NCBI GenBank assembly: GCA_027864655.1
Contig: JAQAZG010000008.1
Location: 1 to 64,000 of the forward strand
Direction of reading: 5' to 3'
Length of the DNA: 64,000 nt
Source: Oleispirillum naphthae
GTDB lineage: Bacteria > Pseudomonadota > Alphaproteobacteria > Rhodospirillales > Rhodospirillaceae
Shown here piece by piece: positions 28,339 to 36,544 of this stretch. The stretch's first letter is position 1; each line of letters opens with the position of its first letter. A program made the translations under genes and the position numbers. The notes under the pieces are model-generated. The model was given only the letters and a program-made list of their open reading frames with translations. It ran no database searches and was not told where the DNA came from.

Positions 28339-29034
28339 ATGAAGAACGATGCGCGGCGGGAATTCCTGCAGCACAGCCCTCTGTTCGCCGGCCTGGACGC
28401 GGCGGTCCTCGACCGCGTGCTCGCGGTCGCGGTGACGCGGCGGCTGGCGCGCGGCGAAACCCTGTTCCAGAAGGGCGACCCCGGCGACCGCCTGTTCGGC
28501 GTGCTCTCCGGACGGGTGAAGGTGCACACCACCTCCCCCGAGGGCAAGGACGTCACCCTCAACCTGTTCAAGGAAGGCCAGTTCTTCGGCGAGATCGCGC
28601 TGCTGGACGAACTGCCGCGCACCGCCGACGCGGTGGCGATGGCCCCTTGCGAACTCCTCGTCATCCACCGCCGCGACTTCATGCCCCTGGTCGAGGTCGA
28701 GGGCAGGCTCGCCATGCACATCATCCGCCTGCTCTGTCAGCGGGTGCGCGCCACCAGCGAAATGCTCGAGGACGCCGCCTTCCTGCCGCTCGAACAGCGC
28801 CTGGCGAAGCACCTGCTGCGTCTCGTCGGCAATTACGGCCAGCCGGTGGCGGGCGGCATCGAGATCGGCCTGCGCCTGTCGCAGCAGGAACTCGCCCACA
28901 TGATGGCGACGACCCGCGAAAGCGTGAACAAGCAGCTCCAGTCCTGGGCGCAGGCGGGGTGGATCGATCTGCAAAGGAGCCGCGTCACCGTCACCGACGT
29001 CGCCGCCCTCGAAGCCATCCTCGAAAACGCCTGA
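28339..29034 (+). CDS. Crp/Fnr family transcriptional regulator
   Basis: The 231-residue regulator has a cyclic-nucleotide-binding-like domain (residues 10-125) with the phosphate-binding cassette GEIALLDELPRTADAVA, a dimer helix, and a C-terminal winged helix-turn-helix with LSQQELAHMMATTRESVNKQL as the recognition region. No N-terminal cysteine cluster is visible, so it is not an Fnr-type oxygen sensor. The cassette keeps the glutamate and arginine that contact cAMP in Crp, making a cyclic-nucleotide ligand plausible. The ATG has GAGGGG before it; a TTG 15 bases upstream is less likely. It stands alone after pmbA with a terminator behind it. Confidence 0.88.
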   Translation: MKNDARREFLQHSPLFAGLDAAVLDRVLAVAVTRRLARGETLFQKGDPGDRLFGVLSGRVKVHTTSPEGKDVTLNLFKEGQFFGEIALLDELPRTADAVAMAPCELLVIHRRDFMPLVEVEGRLAMHIIRLLCQRVRATSEMLEDAAFLPLEQRLAKHLLRLVGNYGQPVAGGIEIGLRLSQQELAHMMATTRESVNKQLQSWAQAGWIDLQRSRVTVTDVAALEAILENA

Positions 29035-29045
29035 GTTCGGCGCAC

Positions 29046-29083
29046 AAAAAGGGCGGCGGGTTGCCCCGCCGCCGTCCAGTTTC
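29046..29083. terminator. Bidirectional terminator between the Crp-like gene and the chemoreceptor gene
   Basis: A 9-bp GC stem (GGCGGCGGG / CCCGCCGCC, loop TTGC) has AAAAA on its left, giving a T run for the leftward chemoreceptor transcript. The right side ends in AGTTT, a weaker signal for the rightward gene. Confidence 0.7.
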
Positions 29084-29106
29084 GGGGAGGAATGCCCCGT
29101 CCCGCG

Positions 29107-30801
29107 TCAGGCCGAGCGCACCTTGGCGAGGAAGGCATCGACCACGCCGCGGAGCTGGTCCGCCTGGCGCGAGACCTCTTCCGAGGCGATCAGCACGTCG
29201 CGCGCCGAGGCCCCGGTCTCCTGCGCCACCACGCTCACCGTGCCGATGCTGCGGGTGACTTCGTCGGTGCCGTTGGAGGCTTCCTGCACGTTGCGGGCGA
29301 TCTCCTGGGTCGCCGCGCCCTGCTCCTCCACCGAGGAGGCGATGGTGGCGGAGATCGCATCCAGATCCTGGATGATCTTGGTGATCGCGCCGATCGCCTC
29401 CACCGCGCCCTGGGTTTCGCTCTGCACCTTGCGGATCTGTTCGCTGATCTCGCCGGTGGCGCGCGCCGTCTGGTTGGCCAGGCTCTTCACCTCGCCCGCG
29501 ACCACCGCGAAGCCCTTGCCCGCATCGCCCGCGCGCGCCGCCTCGATGGTGGCGTTGAGCGCCAGGAGGTTGGTGCGGTCGGCGATATCGGTGATCAGGG
29601 TCACCACTTCGCCGATCTGCGTCGCCGCGGCGTTGAGCGCCACCACCTTCCCATGGGTCTCCTCGACGCGCACCGTGGCCTGGCGGGCGACGTCGGAGGA
29701 CTGCGAGACCTGGCGGCTGATCTCGGCGATCGCGTTGTAGAGCTCCTCGGCCGCGGCGGCGACGTTCTGCACGTTCTGCGACGCCTGGGTCGCGGCGGAG
29801 GCGACGATGGTGGTCTGCTCCGAGGTCTGCTCGGCCGCCGTGGACATGGTGTCGGCGGTGGACTTCATCGCATCGGCGGAGCGCGCCACGGTCTCGATGA
29901 TGCCGCTGATCTCGGATTCCAGGCTGTCGGCCAGCTCGCGCAGGGTGCGCTTGCGCTCGGCTTCCAGTTCTTCCTGGGCGCGGGCGTCGCGTTCCTTGGC
30001 TTCCAGCAGGTTGGTCTGGAACACCTTGAGCGCGCGCGCCATGGCGCCGACCTCATCCTTGCGCTCGGTGGCGGAGATTTCGAGGGAGAGGTCGCCCTCG
30101 GCCAGTGCCGTGGTGTTCTGCGTCAGGGTGTTGACCGGCCGTGCGATGCCGCGGGCGATCGACATCGTCACCGCCACCAGGATGGCGAGCAGGCCGAGGC
30201 CCATGCCGCCGATCTGCACTGCCTTGTCCCAGAACAACGCGTTGATGCGGTCGATATAGATGCCCGAACCGATCAGCAGGTCCCAGCTCTTGGTCGCGGA
30301 GATGTAGGAAAGCTTGGCCACCGGCTCCTTCTTGCCGGGAAACGGCCACAGGTATTCCACGTAGCCCGCCTTCTCCGGGTTGTCCACCGCCTTGGCGAAC
30401 TCCACGAAGATCTTCTTGCCGGAGGGGTCCACCGTGGCGGAGGCGTCGGTGCCGTTGAGTTTCGGGTTGATCGGGTGCATCACGATGGTGGCCTTGCGGT
30501 CCTGCACCCAGAAATAGCCGTCTTCGCCGTAGCGCAGGCCGGAAAGGTCGGCCATCGCCTCGGCCTTGGCCTCGGCCTCGGTGAGCTTGCCGTCCTTCCA
30601 CAGCTGGGCGTTGCGCTCCACCGCGGAGCGCGCGGTATCCACCAGGCCTTGCAGTTCGCCCTTGCGCTCGTTGATCAGGTTGTGGCGGTAGTCCCACAGG
30701 TTTTCCGCCACCAGAGAGGTCACGCCGACGCAGGTGACCGCGAGAATCAGGGTCAGCTTCCGTGCGATCGGCAGGTTGTTGAAGGTGGATCGAATGGACA
30801 T
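29107..30801 (-). CDS. Methyl-accepting chemotaxis protein with Cache sensor
   Basis: The 564-residue receptor has a transmembrane helix at 15-35, a periplasmic single Cache domain containing [20 protein letters not shown] and [20 protein letters not shown], a second helix near 190-210, a HAMP linker ([20 protein letters not shown]) and a long coiled-coil signalling domain with the conserved tip [20 protein letters not shown]. Such receptors bind small ligands and control the CheA kinase; sCache receptors of this kind often sense carboxylates. No che genes are nearby. The ATG has GAGGAGGAAACC directly upstream. A small coiled-coil gene 43 bases upstream is probably in the same transcript. Confidence 0.95.
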   Translation of the reverse strand: MSIRSTFNNLPIARKLTLILAVTCVGVTSLVAENLWDYRHNLINERKGELQGLVDTARSAVERNAQLWKDGKLTEAEAKAEAMADLSGLRYGEDGYFWVQDRKATIVMHPINPKLNGTDASATVDPSGKKIFVEFAKAVDNPEKAGYVEYLWPFPGKKEPVAKLSYISATKSWDLLIGSGIYIDRINALFWDKAVQIGGMGLGLLAILVAVTMSIARGIARPVNTLTQNTTALAEGDLSLEISATERKDEVGAMARALKVFQTNLLEAKERDARAQEELEAERKRTLRELADSLESEISGIIETVARSADAMKSTADTMSTAAEQTSEQTTIVASAATQASQNVQNVAAAAEELYNAIAEISRQVSQSSDVARQATVRVEETHGKVVALNAAATQIGEVVTLITDIADRTNLLALNATIEAARAGDAGKGFAVVAGEVKSLANQTARATGEISEQIRKVQSETQGAVEAIGAITKIIQDLDAISATIASSVEEQGAATQEIARNVQEASNGTDEVTRSIGTVSVVAQETGASARDVLIASEEVSRQADQLRGVVDAFLAKVRSA

Positions 30802-30844
30802 GGTTTCCTCCTCGATTTTTCCGTGTTCTTGTCGTGCGAAGGGG

Positions 30845-31324
30845 TCAGGGAATGCGGCGCAACGCTGCGGCATGGGGCGTCTTGGCGAGCTCCAGGCACG
30901 CTGCGACCAGGTGCTCCACCGGCTCGCCGCGCCGCATGCAGGCGTCGATCTGTGTGATCAGGACCTCGGTGCGGTCGGCGAATTCGGCGACCTCGCGCGC
31001 CTCGCGGGCACGCTGGTTGAGAACCTCGCCCGCTTCGCGCAGGCGGTCGAGCGAGGCCCGTATGCCCTTGCCGGAGCGCTTCAGCCGCGCGTTCTCGAAG
31101 GAGAGCCGCGCCTCGGCGGTGCGCAGGCGGGCGCCGTCCTCGGCGATGTTCGAAAGCGCCGCGGCGATGCGCGTGCTGCCGTTCTTGAGATTGTCGGAGG
31201 CCGCGGCCATGGTGCGGTTGGCGGTCTCGCTGGCGTCGATGTGCCGCCGTACGTCGGCGGTGTTGGCGACGACGTCATCCAGAACCTGTGCGGTCTTGGC
31301 GAAATCGGTGGTGATCTGCTTCAT
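30845..31324 (-). CDS. Coiled-coil protein of unknown function, cotranscribed with the chemoreceptor
   Basis: The 159-residue soluble protein is almost wholly helical with heptad-like repeats ([53 protein letters not shown]). No family is recognised. The ATG has GAGAGGAA seven bases upstream, and part of that ribosome binding site can pair with the leader upstream. Position directly before the chemoreceptor gene suggests a role tied to receptor arrays or adaptation, but that is only context. Confidence 0.7.
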   Translation of the reverse strand: MKQITTDFAKTAQVLDDVVANTADVRRHIDASETANRTMAAASDNLKNGSTRIAAALSNIAEDGARLRTAEARLSFENARLKRSGKGIRASLDRLREAGEVLNQRAREAREVAEFADRTEVLITQIDACMRRGEPVEHLVAACLELAKTPHAAALRRIP

Positions 31325-31330
31325 GGTCGG

Positions 31331-31397
31331 TTCCTCTCGGGTGTACGGCTTCTGGCCATGGGGTCGCAAACCCCGTGCCGAAACCCGAGAAGCCCTG
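31331..31397 (-). promoter_or_regulatory. Structured leader with two mutually exclusive pairings at the ribosome binding site
   Basis: Read on the minus strand, GGCTTCTCGGGT is followed by a stable hairpin (GGGGT-TTGCG-ACCCC), then AGAAGCC and then ACCCGAGAGGAA, the last being the ribosome binding site. GGCTTCT can pair with AGAAGCC (7 bp, site free) or TCTCGGGT can pair with ACCCGAGA (8 bp, site blocked); both need the shared TCT. This is the layout of a translational RNA switch or thermometer. Confidence 0.5.
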
Positions 31398-31543
31398 TAG
31401 GGTATTCGGGAGAGCTTTGAATTTCGTTCCATATTAAGATGTTGTGAAATTTCCAGCGCCGCGTTGCGGCGCCGTGGGCGGCGGTACGGCGCGGCGCGCC
31501 GCGCGAAATGGTTTGCAAAATGCGAGAGCCGGCCTGAAACGGC

Positions 31544-31571
31544 TTGACTCACCTGCCGCCCCGGTTAGACT
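31544..31571 (+). promoter_or_regulatory. Promoter of the cobalamin riboswitch transcript
   Basis: A -35 box TTGACT (31544-31549), 16 bases, and a -10 box TAGACT (31566-31571) place a start site near 31578, just before the riboswitch structure. Confidence 0.5.
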
Positions 31572-31582
31572 CCCCGGCCATG

Positions 31583-31740
31583 CGACGGTCCCCGTTAGGG
31601 GACTAAAAGGGAAGCCGGTCGAATTCCGGCGCTGTTCCCGCAACTGTCGGCGGCGAGCCTAGATCCGCGAACCACTGGGGCGATGTCCCTGGGAAGGAGG
31701 ATCGAAGGTGGCGACCCGCGAGCCAGGAGACCTGCCGTCG
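31583..31740 (+). promoter_or_regulatory. Cobalamin (adenosylcobalamin) riboswitch
   Basis: All the conserved segments are present in order: GGGAAGCCGGTCGAATTCCG, then GCTGTTCCCGCAACTGT, then CCACTGG with CTGGGAAGG, and the B12 box GAGCCAGGAGACCTGCC at the 3' side. This aptamer normally switches off B12 synthesis, B12 or cobalt uptake, or B12-independent isoenzyme genes when the cofactor is abundant. No such gene follows on this strand. Confidence 0.93.
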
Positions 31741-32065
31741 CATGCGTCATGTCCGTGGGTCGGGAGTTGCCCATGGCGCGGGACACCGTATGTGGCGCTC
31801 AAGTTTGGTGAGGTCACGGATGCGGGTGGTTCCGATGCGGCGCGTTTGTCGTTTCTTTTCGAGTCCCGGAGTCCCGGCGTTGCGCACTGCGGTGCGGGCG
31901 CTCGCGCACGTTTGCCGCGGCCTTATCGGCTTGCCAAGGGTTCCCGGCGCGGGGTTCCGCGACGGTGCGAGCCGCTGGTGCGGCAGTTGTGTTTTTCCCT
32001 ACCCCTGAGACGACGAGGCGCGGCCCGGCATGTTCGGCCGCTGGGTCCGCGTTCTTTCAACTGAC
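31741..32065 (+). ncRNA. Putative noncoding transcript controlled by the cobalamin riboswitch
   Basis: From the riboswitch to the terminator lie 325 bases in which I find no convincing gene. Two overlapping readings (about 88 and 118 codons) have arginine-, cysteine- and proline-rich sequence with no signal peptide, helix pattern or family resemblance to B12-related proteins such as CbtA/CbtB or BtuB. A decayed gene or a riboswitch-controlled regulatory RNA are the two sensible readings; the intact aptamer, promoter and terminator favour a functional transcript. Confidence 0.4.
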
Positions 32066-32099
32066 GGCGGCTTCCTTCACCGGAGCCGCCGCTTTTTTT
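32066..32099 (+). terminator. Terminator of the riboswitch transcript
   Basis: GGCGGC-T-TCC and GGA-GCCGCC pair around TTCACC with one bulged base, followed by GC and seven T residues: a strong rho-independent terminator. It ends the transcript before the converging amidotransferase gene. Confidence 0.85.
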
Positions 32100-32157
32100 G
32101 GGAAAACCAAAACGTTACGAGGGGACTCGGTCCCCTCGCGCACCCCATAACCCGGTT
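32100..32157. repeat. Dispersed palindromic repeat, locus 6
   Basis: A single element: GAAAACCAAAACGTTAC, the stem CGAGGGGAC-TCG-GTCCCCTCG, then CGCACCCCATAACCCGGTTTT. The last TTTTA supplies the stop codon of the leftward amidotransferase gene. Confidence 0.8.
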
Positions 32158-32874
32158 TTACAGCCCCACAGCCGCCAGGTAGGCGCGCCAGAAGGCGCGC
32201 GCCGCGGCGGTGAGGCGCGGCAGCGCCGCGGTGGCGGCGGCGGCGAAGTCTTGTGCGCCGGTCGGCCCCAGGGTGGCGGCCAGCGAGGCGGCGTAGGCGG
32301 GCACCGCGCTCCATTCCGGCACCGTCTGCGGGGTGACTTCCACATGGTACTGGAAGCCGTAGGCCTTGGTGCCGACGCGCGCCGCCTGGACCGGGCAGGC
32401 GGGGTTGGCGGCGAGGATCACGCCGTCGGCGGGGAGCGTCTTGACCTCCGAGCCGTGCCACTGCAGGCAGAGGACCGGCGCTTCGAGAGCACGCATCACC
32501 GGGTCGTCCGCCGCCGCCGGGGTGGGGTTGACCGTGGCGATGCCGACCTCGGGGGCCGCCATCGGCCCCACCTCGCCGCCGGTCGCCGCGGCGAGCAACT
32601 GGTGGCCGAGGCACAGCCCGAGGAAGGGCTTGTCCAGATCGCGCACCCAGCGGCGGATGTAGGCCTTCTCCGCGGCGAGCCAGGGGAGTTTGCCGTCCTC
32701 CCACACGTCCATCGGCCCGCCCATCGCCATCAGGAGGTCGTAGCCCGCGGGGTCCGGCGGGGTTTGCCCGGCGTCCCACTCCACCACGTCCCATGTCGTC
32801 CCGTCTTCCGCCATGAGATCGCGGAAGGAGCCGGGGTGTTCGACCTCGATGTGCTGGAAAACCAGAACGCGCAT
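32158..32874 (-). CDS. Class I glutamine amidotransferase (GMP synthase-like)
   Basis: The 238-residue cytosolic protein is a stand-alone class I amidotransferase domain. The catalytic triad is visible: nucleophile C88 in FLGLCLGHQLLA and H177/E179 in GFQYHVEV. The oxyanion region MGGPMDVW near residue 51 is also conserved. Such proteins resemble the glutaminase part of GMP synthase but are not fused to a synthetase; relatives hydrolyse gamma-glutamyl compounds. No partner synthetase is adjacent. It is divergent from the BMP-type transporter operon (95-base gap). Confidence 0.85.
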   Translation of the reverse strand: MRVLVFQHIEVEHPGSFRDLMAEDGTTWDVVEWDAGQTPPDPAGYDLLMAMGGPMDVWEDGKLPWLAAEKAYIRRWVRDLDKPFLGLCLGHQLLAAATGGEVGPMAAPEVGIATVNPTPAAADDPVMRALEAPVLCLQWHGSEVKTLPADGVILAANPACPVQAARVGTKAYGFQYHVEVTPQTVPEWSAVPAYAASLAATLGPTGAQDFAAAATAALPRLTAAARAFWRAYLAAVGL

Positions 32875-32969
32875 GTGTCATACCTGATGTTTCCTGTTGC
32901 GGAGCCGCCCATCATGGGGCAAATCCGAAGCGCCCGGCAACGGCAAAGCAATCCCGTGAAAGGACGTCC

Positions 32970-34538
32970 GTGACCGTTTCCGTTTCCGCCGCGCCGCCGC
33001 GCCTGGTGATGCGCGGCATCGTCAAGCGCTTCCCCGGCTGTCTCGCCAACGACGGCATCGACCTGGTGGTCGAGGCGGGGCAGTGCCATGCGCTGTTGGG
33101 GGAGAACGGCGCGGGCAAGTCCACCCTGGTGAAGATCGCCTCCGGCGTGCTCTCCGCCGACGCGGGAGAGATTTTCTGGGAAGGCGCGCCGGCCGCCATC
33201 GGCAGCCCGGCGGCGGCGCGGGCGCTGGGCATCGGCATGGTGTTCCAGCACTTCTCGCTGTTCGAATCGATGACGGTGGCGGAGAACGTGGCGCTCGGCA
33301 CCGGCGACCCGTCGCCGCTCCCCGCGCTTGCCGCGCGCATCGCCGAGGTTTCGGCGCGCTATGGCCTGGCGCTCGACCCGCAGCGCCGCATCGCCGACCT
33401 TTCGGTGGGGGAGCGCCAGCGCGTCGAGATCGTGCGCGCGCTGTTGCAGGACCCCAAGCTTCTGATCATGGACGAGCCGACCTCGGTGTTGACGCCGCAG
33501 GAGGCGCAATCTCTGTTCGGCGTGCTGCGCCGCCTCGTCGCCGAGGGGCGCAGCATCCTCTACATCAGCCACAAGCTGGCGGAGATCCGCATTCTCTGCA
33601 CGGCGGCGACGGTGCTGCGCGGCGGCCGCGTCGCCGGAACCTGCGACCCGCGTGAGGAGACCGCCGCCTCGCTGGGGCGGATGATGATCGGCGCGGACTT
33701 CGCGCCGCCCGCGCGCGCGGCGGCCGCGCCCGCGCCGGGGGAGCCGCGCCTCGTCGTGGACCGCCTGTCCATGGCCCCGGAAATGCCGTTCGCGCCCGCG
33801 CTCGATGCGGTGAGTCTGGCGGTGCATCCCGGCGAAATTTTCGGCATCGCCGGGGTGGCGGGCAACGGCCAGGCGGAGCTGCTGCGCGCGCTTTCCGGCG
33901 AATCGCTTGCCGCGGTGGCGGAGGCGGTCCGCATCGACGGCGTCGCCGTCGGCCACCTCGGCCCGCGGCGGCGGCGCGCCTGCGGCATGGGCTTCGTGCC
34001 GGAGGAGCGGCTGGGCCGCGGCGCGGTGCCCGACATGTCGCTCGCCGACAACACCCTGCTCTCCGCCAGCCGCAGCGAGGGCATGCTGTCGCGCGGGCTG
34101 ATCCGATTCGCCCGCGCGCGGCAGTTCGCCGAGACGGTGATAGGCACCTTCCACGTCGCCGCCGCCGGGCCGGATGCGGCGGCGCGCAGCCTCTCCGGCG
34201 GCAACTTGCAGAAGTTCATCGTCGGCCGGGAGATCCTGCAGAAGCCGCGGCTCCTGATCGTCGGGCAGCCGACCTGGGGGGTGGACGCGGGGGCCGCCGC
34301 GGCGATCCACCGCGACCTCATCGCGCTGGCGCAGGAGGGCGCGGCGGTGCTGGTGGTCTCCCAGGACCTGGACGAGCTGTTCTCGATTTGCGACCGCATC
34401 GCGGTGATGTGCCAGGGGCGGCTCTCCGCCGCGCGGCCGGTGCGCGCCACCACGGTGGAGGAGGTCGGCATGCTGATGGGCGGGGTGTTCCACCTCGACG
34501 GGACGGCGGAGGGCCCCGGCCATGCCCCTGCGCCTTGA
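32970..34538 (+). CDS. BMP-type (nucleoside/simple sugar) ABC transporter ATPase, double NBD
   Basis: The 522-residue protein contains two nucleotide-binding domains. The first has Walker A LLGENGAGKSTL near residue 43, signature LSVGERQRVEIV and Walker B LLIMDEPTSVLT; the second has the degenerate Walker A GIAGVAGNGQAELL, as usual for the RbsA/NupO class. It energises uptake through the two permeases encoded next, probably of nucleosides or purines. The gene overlaps the first permease gene by 17 bases. ATPase, permease, permease and binding protein form one four-gene operon; the start has AAAGGACGTCC upstream. Confidence 0.93.
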   Translation: MTVSVSAAPPRLVMRGIVKRFPGCLANDGIDLVVEAGQCHALLGENGAGKSTLVKIASGVLSADAGEIFWEGAPAAIGSPAAARALGIGMVFQHFSLFESMTVAENVALGTGDPSPLPALAARIAEVSARYGLALDPQRRIADLSVGERQRVEIVRALLQDPKLLIMDEPTSVLTPQEAQSLFGVLRRLVAEGRSILYISHKLAEIRILCTAATVLRGGRVAGTCDPREETAASLGRMMIGADFAPPARAAAAPAPGEPRLVVDRLSMAPEMPFAPALDAVSLAVHPGEIFGIAGVAGNGQAELLRALSGESLAAVAEAVRIDGVAVGHLGPRRRRACGMGFVPEERLGRGAVPDMSLADNTLLSASRSEGMLSRGLIRFARARQFAETVIGTFHVAAAGPDAAARSLSGGNLQKFIVGREILQKPRLLIVGQPTWGVDAGAAAAIHRDLIALAQEGAAVLVVSQDLDELFSICDRIAVMCQGRLSAARPVRATTVEEVGMLMGGVFHLDGTAEGPGHAPAP

Positions 34539-35598
34539 GGCCCGCGCCGAGCCGTCGCGCGCCATGGTGTTCGCCGCGCCGGTGATCGCCATCGCCGCCA
34601 CCCTCTGCCTCGGCGGCATTCTCTTTGCGGCGCTCGGCTTCGACCCGTTCACGGCGCTCGCCGCTTTCTTCATCGAGCCGGTGAGCACCGTCTACGGCCT
34701 GAGCGAACTGCTGCTGAAGGCGACGCCCTTGGCGCTGATCGGCGTGGGCCTGGCGCTCGGCTTCCGCGGCAACGTGTGGAACATCGGCGCGGAGGGCCAG
34801 TTGATCATCGGCGCGGTGGCGGGCGGCGGCATGGCGCTGGCGCTCTACGACGTTTCCGGCCTGTGGGTGATGCCCTGCGTGCTCGCCGCCGGGGTGGCGG
34901 GCGGCGCGGCCTATGCGGCGGTGCCCGCGCTGTTGCGCACCCGCTTCCACGCCAACGAGATTCTCACCAGCCTGATGCTCAACTACGTCGCCACCCTGTT
35001 CCTCGGCTGGCTGGTGCACGGGCCGTGGCGCTCCCCCGAGGGCTACAACTTCCCCGAATCGCGGATGTTCACCGACTCCGCGCTGCTGCCGCTGCTGGTG
35101 GAGGGCACCCGCCTGCACGTCGGCGTGCTGTTCGCCCCCCTCGCCGCATTCGCCACCTGGGTGATCGTGTCGCGCTCCTTCCTCGGCTTCCAGATCAAGG
35201 TGATCGGCATGACCCCGGCGGCGGGCAGCTTTGCCGGGTTCGGGCCGCGCCGGGTGATCTGGTTCACCCTGATGTTCGGCGGCGGCCTCGCCGGGCTGGC
35301 GGGCGCGATGGAGGTGGCCGGGCCGATCGGCCAGCTGGTGCCGATCGTCTCGCCGGGCTATGGCTACACCGCGATCATCGCCGCCTTCCTCGGGCGGCTG
35401 CATCCCTTCGGCATTCTGCTGTCCTCGCTGCTGCTGGCGCTGATCTACCTCGGCGGCGACGCGGCGCAGATCGCGCTGGCCGTGCCGTTCGCGGTGACCC
35501 AGGTGTTCCAGGGGATGGTGCTGTTCTTCCTGCTCGCCGCCGACGTGCTGATCCGCTACCGCGTGCGGTTCGACGCGCCGCGGAGCGTCGCATCATGA
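34522..35598 (+). CDS. BMP-type ABC transporter permease (first)
   Basis: The 358-residue inner-membrane protein has about nine to ten helices and the BPD_transp_2 hallmark GLALGFRGNVWNIGAEGQLII near residues 72-92, split here as GLALGFRGNVWNIG and AEGQLII. This is the NupP/YufP type permease, one half of the channel for nucleosides or related compounds. Start overlaps the ATPase gene, and its stop overlaps the second permease start (ATGA). Confidence 0.92.
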   Translation: MPLRLEARAEPSRAMVFAAPVIAIAATLCLGGILFAALGFDPFTALAAFFIEPVSTVYGLSELLLKATPLALIGVGLALGFRGNVWNIGAEGQLIIGAVAGGGMALALYDVSGLWVMPCVLAAGVAGGAAYAAVPALLRTRFHANEILTSLMLNYVATLFLGWLVHGPWRSPEGYNFPESRMFTDSALLPLLVEGTRLHVGVLFAPLAAFATWVIVSRSFLGFQIKVIGMTPAAGSFAGFGPRRVIWFTLMFGGGLAGLAGAMEVAGPIGQLVPIVSPGYGYTAIIAAFLGRLHPFGILLSSLLLALIYLGGDAAQIALAVPFAVTQVFQGMVLFFLLAADVLIRYRVRFDAPRSVAS

Positions 35599-36530
35599 GC
35601 GACGCCGAACTCATCACCCTCTCCGCCATCCTTGCCGCCATGGTGCGCGCCGCCACGCCGCTCGCCTTCGCCGCGCTGGGCGAACTGGTCACCGAGCGCG
35701 CGGGCGTGCTCAACCTCGGCCTCGAGGGGATGATGCTGATGGGCGCGGTGGCCGCCTTCGGCACGGCGCACGCCGGGTGGGGCTATGCCCCGGCGATCGC
35801 CGCCGGGGCCGCCGCCGGGGCGGCGATGGCCGCGCTCTTCGGCCTGCTCGCGCTGACCCTGCGCGCCAACCAGGTGGCCTGCGGCCTGGCGCTCAGCATC
35901 TTCGGCGTCGGGCTGTCCGCCTTTCTCGGGAAGAGCCTGATCGGCAGCCCGGTGACGGCGCTGCCCGCCCTGCCGGTCCCCGGCCTGGCGGAGATTCCGG
36001 TGATCGGCGCGGCGCTGTTCGACCAGGACATCCTGGTCTACGCCTCGTTCCTCGCCGCGCCCGCGCTGCACTGGTTCCTCTTCAAAAGCCGCCGCGGTCT
36101 CATCCTCCGCGCCGTCGGCGAGAACCACGACGCGGCGCACGCCATCGGCTATGGCGTGCTGCGGGTGCGCTATGCCGCGGTGCTGTTCGGCGGCGCGATG
36201 AGCGGCCTCGCCGGGGCGTACCTGTCGCTCGCCTATACTCCGATGTGGGTGGAGAACATGAGCTCCGGCCGCGGCTGGATCGCGCTGGCGCTGGTCGTCT
36301 TCGCCACCTGGCGGCCCTCGCGCGCCATCCTCGGGGCGTATCTCTTCGGCGGCGTCACGATTTTGCAACTGCATGCGCAGAGCTGGGGAATCGGCGTGCC
36401 CTCGCAGGCGCTGGCGATGCTGCCCTACCTCGCCACCGTGGCGGTGCTGGTGCTGATTTCCCGCGACGAAACCAAGATCAAGTTGAATGCCCCCGCCTGT
36501 TTGGGGAAAGTGTTCCATTCCGGACGATGA
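35595..36530 (+). CDS. BMP-type ABC transporter permease (second)
   Basis: The 311-residue protein is the partner channel half (NupQ/YufQ type), with about eight helices and the coupling region TPLAFAALGELVTERAGVLNL followed by GLEGMMLMGA (residues 22-52), the motif shared by this family. A later block LRAVGENHDAAHAIGY matches the conserved cytoplasmic loop of RbsC-like permeases. It is translated directly after the first permease through an ATGA overlap, and the binding-protein gene begins 14 bases after its stop. Confidence 0.92.
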   Translation: MSDAELITLSAILAAMVRAATPLAFAALGELVTERAGVLNLGLEGMMLMGAVAAFGTAHAGWGYAPAIAAGAAAGAAMAALFGLLALTLRANQVACGLALSIFGVGLSAFLGKSLIGSPVTALPALPVPGLAEIPVIGAALFDQDILVYASFLAAPALHWFLFKSRRGLILRAVGENHDAAHAIGYGVLRVRYAAVLFGGAMSGLAGAYLSLAYTPMWVENMSSGRGWIALALVVFATWRPSRAILGAYLFGGVTILQLHAQSWGIGVPSQALAMLPYLATVAVLVLISRDETKIKLNAPACLGKVFHSGR

Positions 36531-36544
36531 CACGAGGGAGAAGC

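Noticed and set aside
31708..32064. Protein-coding gene downstream of the cobalamin riboswitch
   Set aside because: The two overlapping readings begin inside or directly after the B12 box, have no convincing ribosome binding site and resemble no B12-related protein; kept instead as a possible noncoding RNA.
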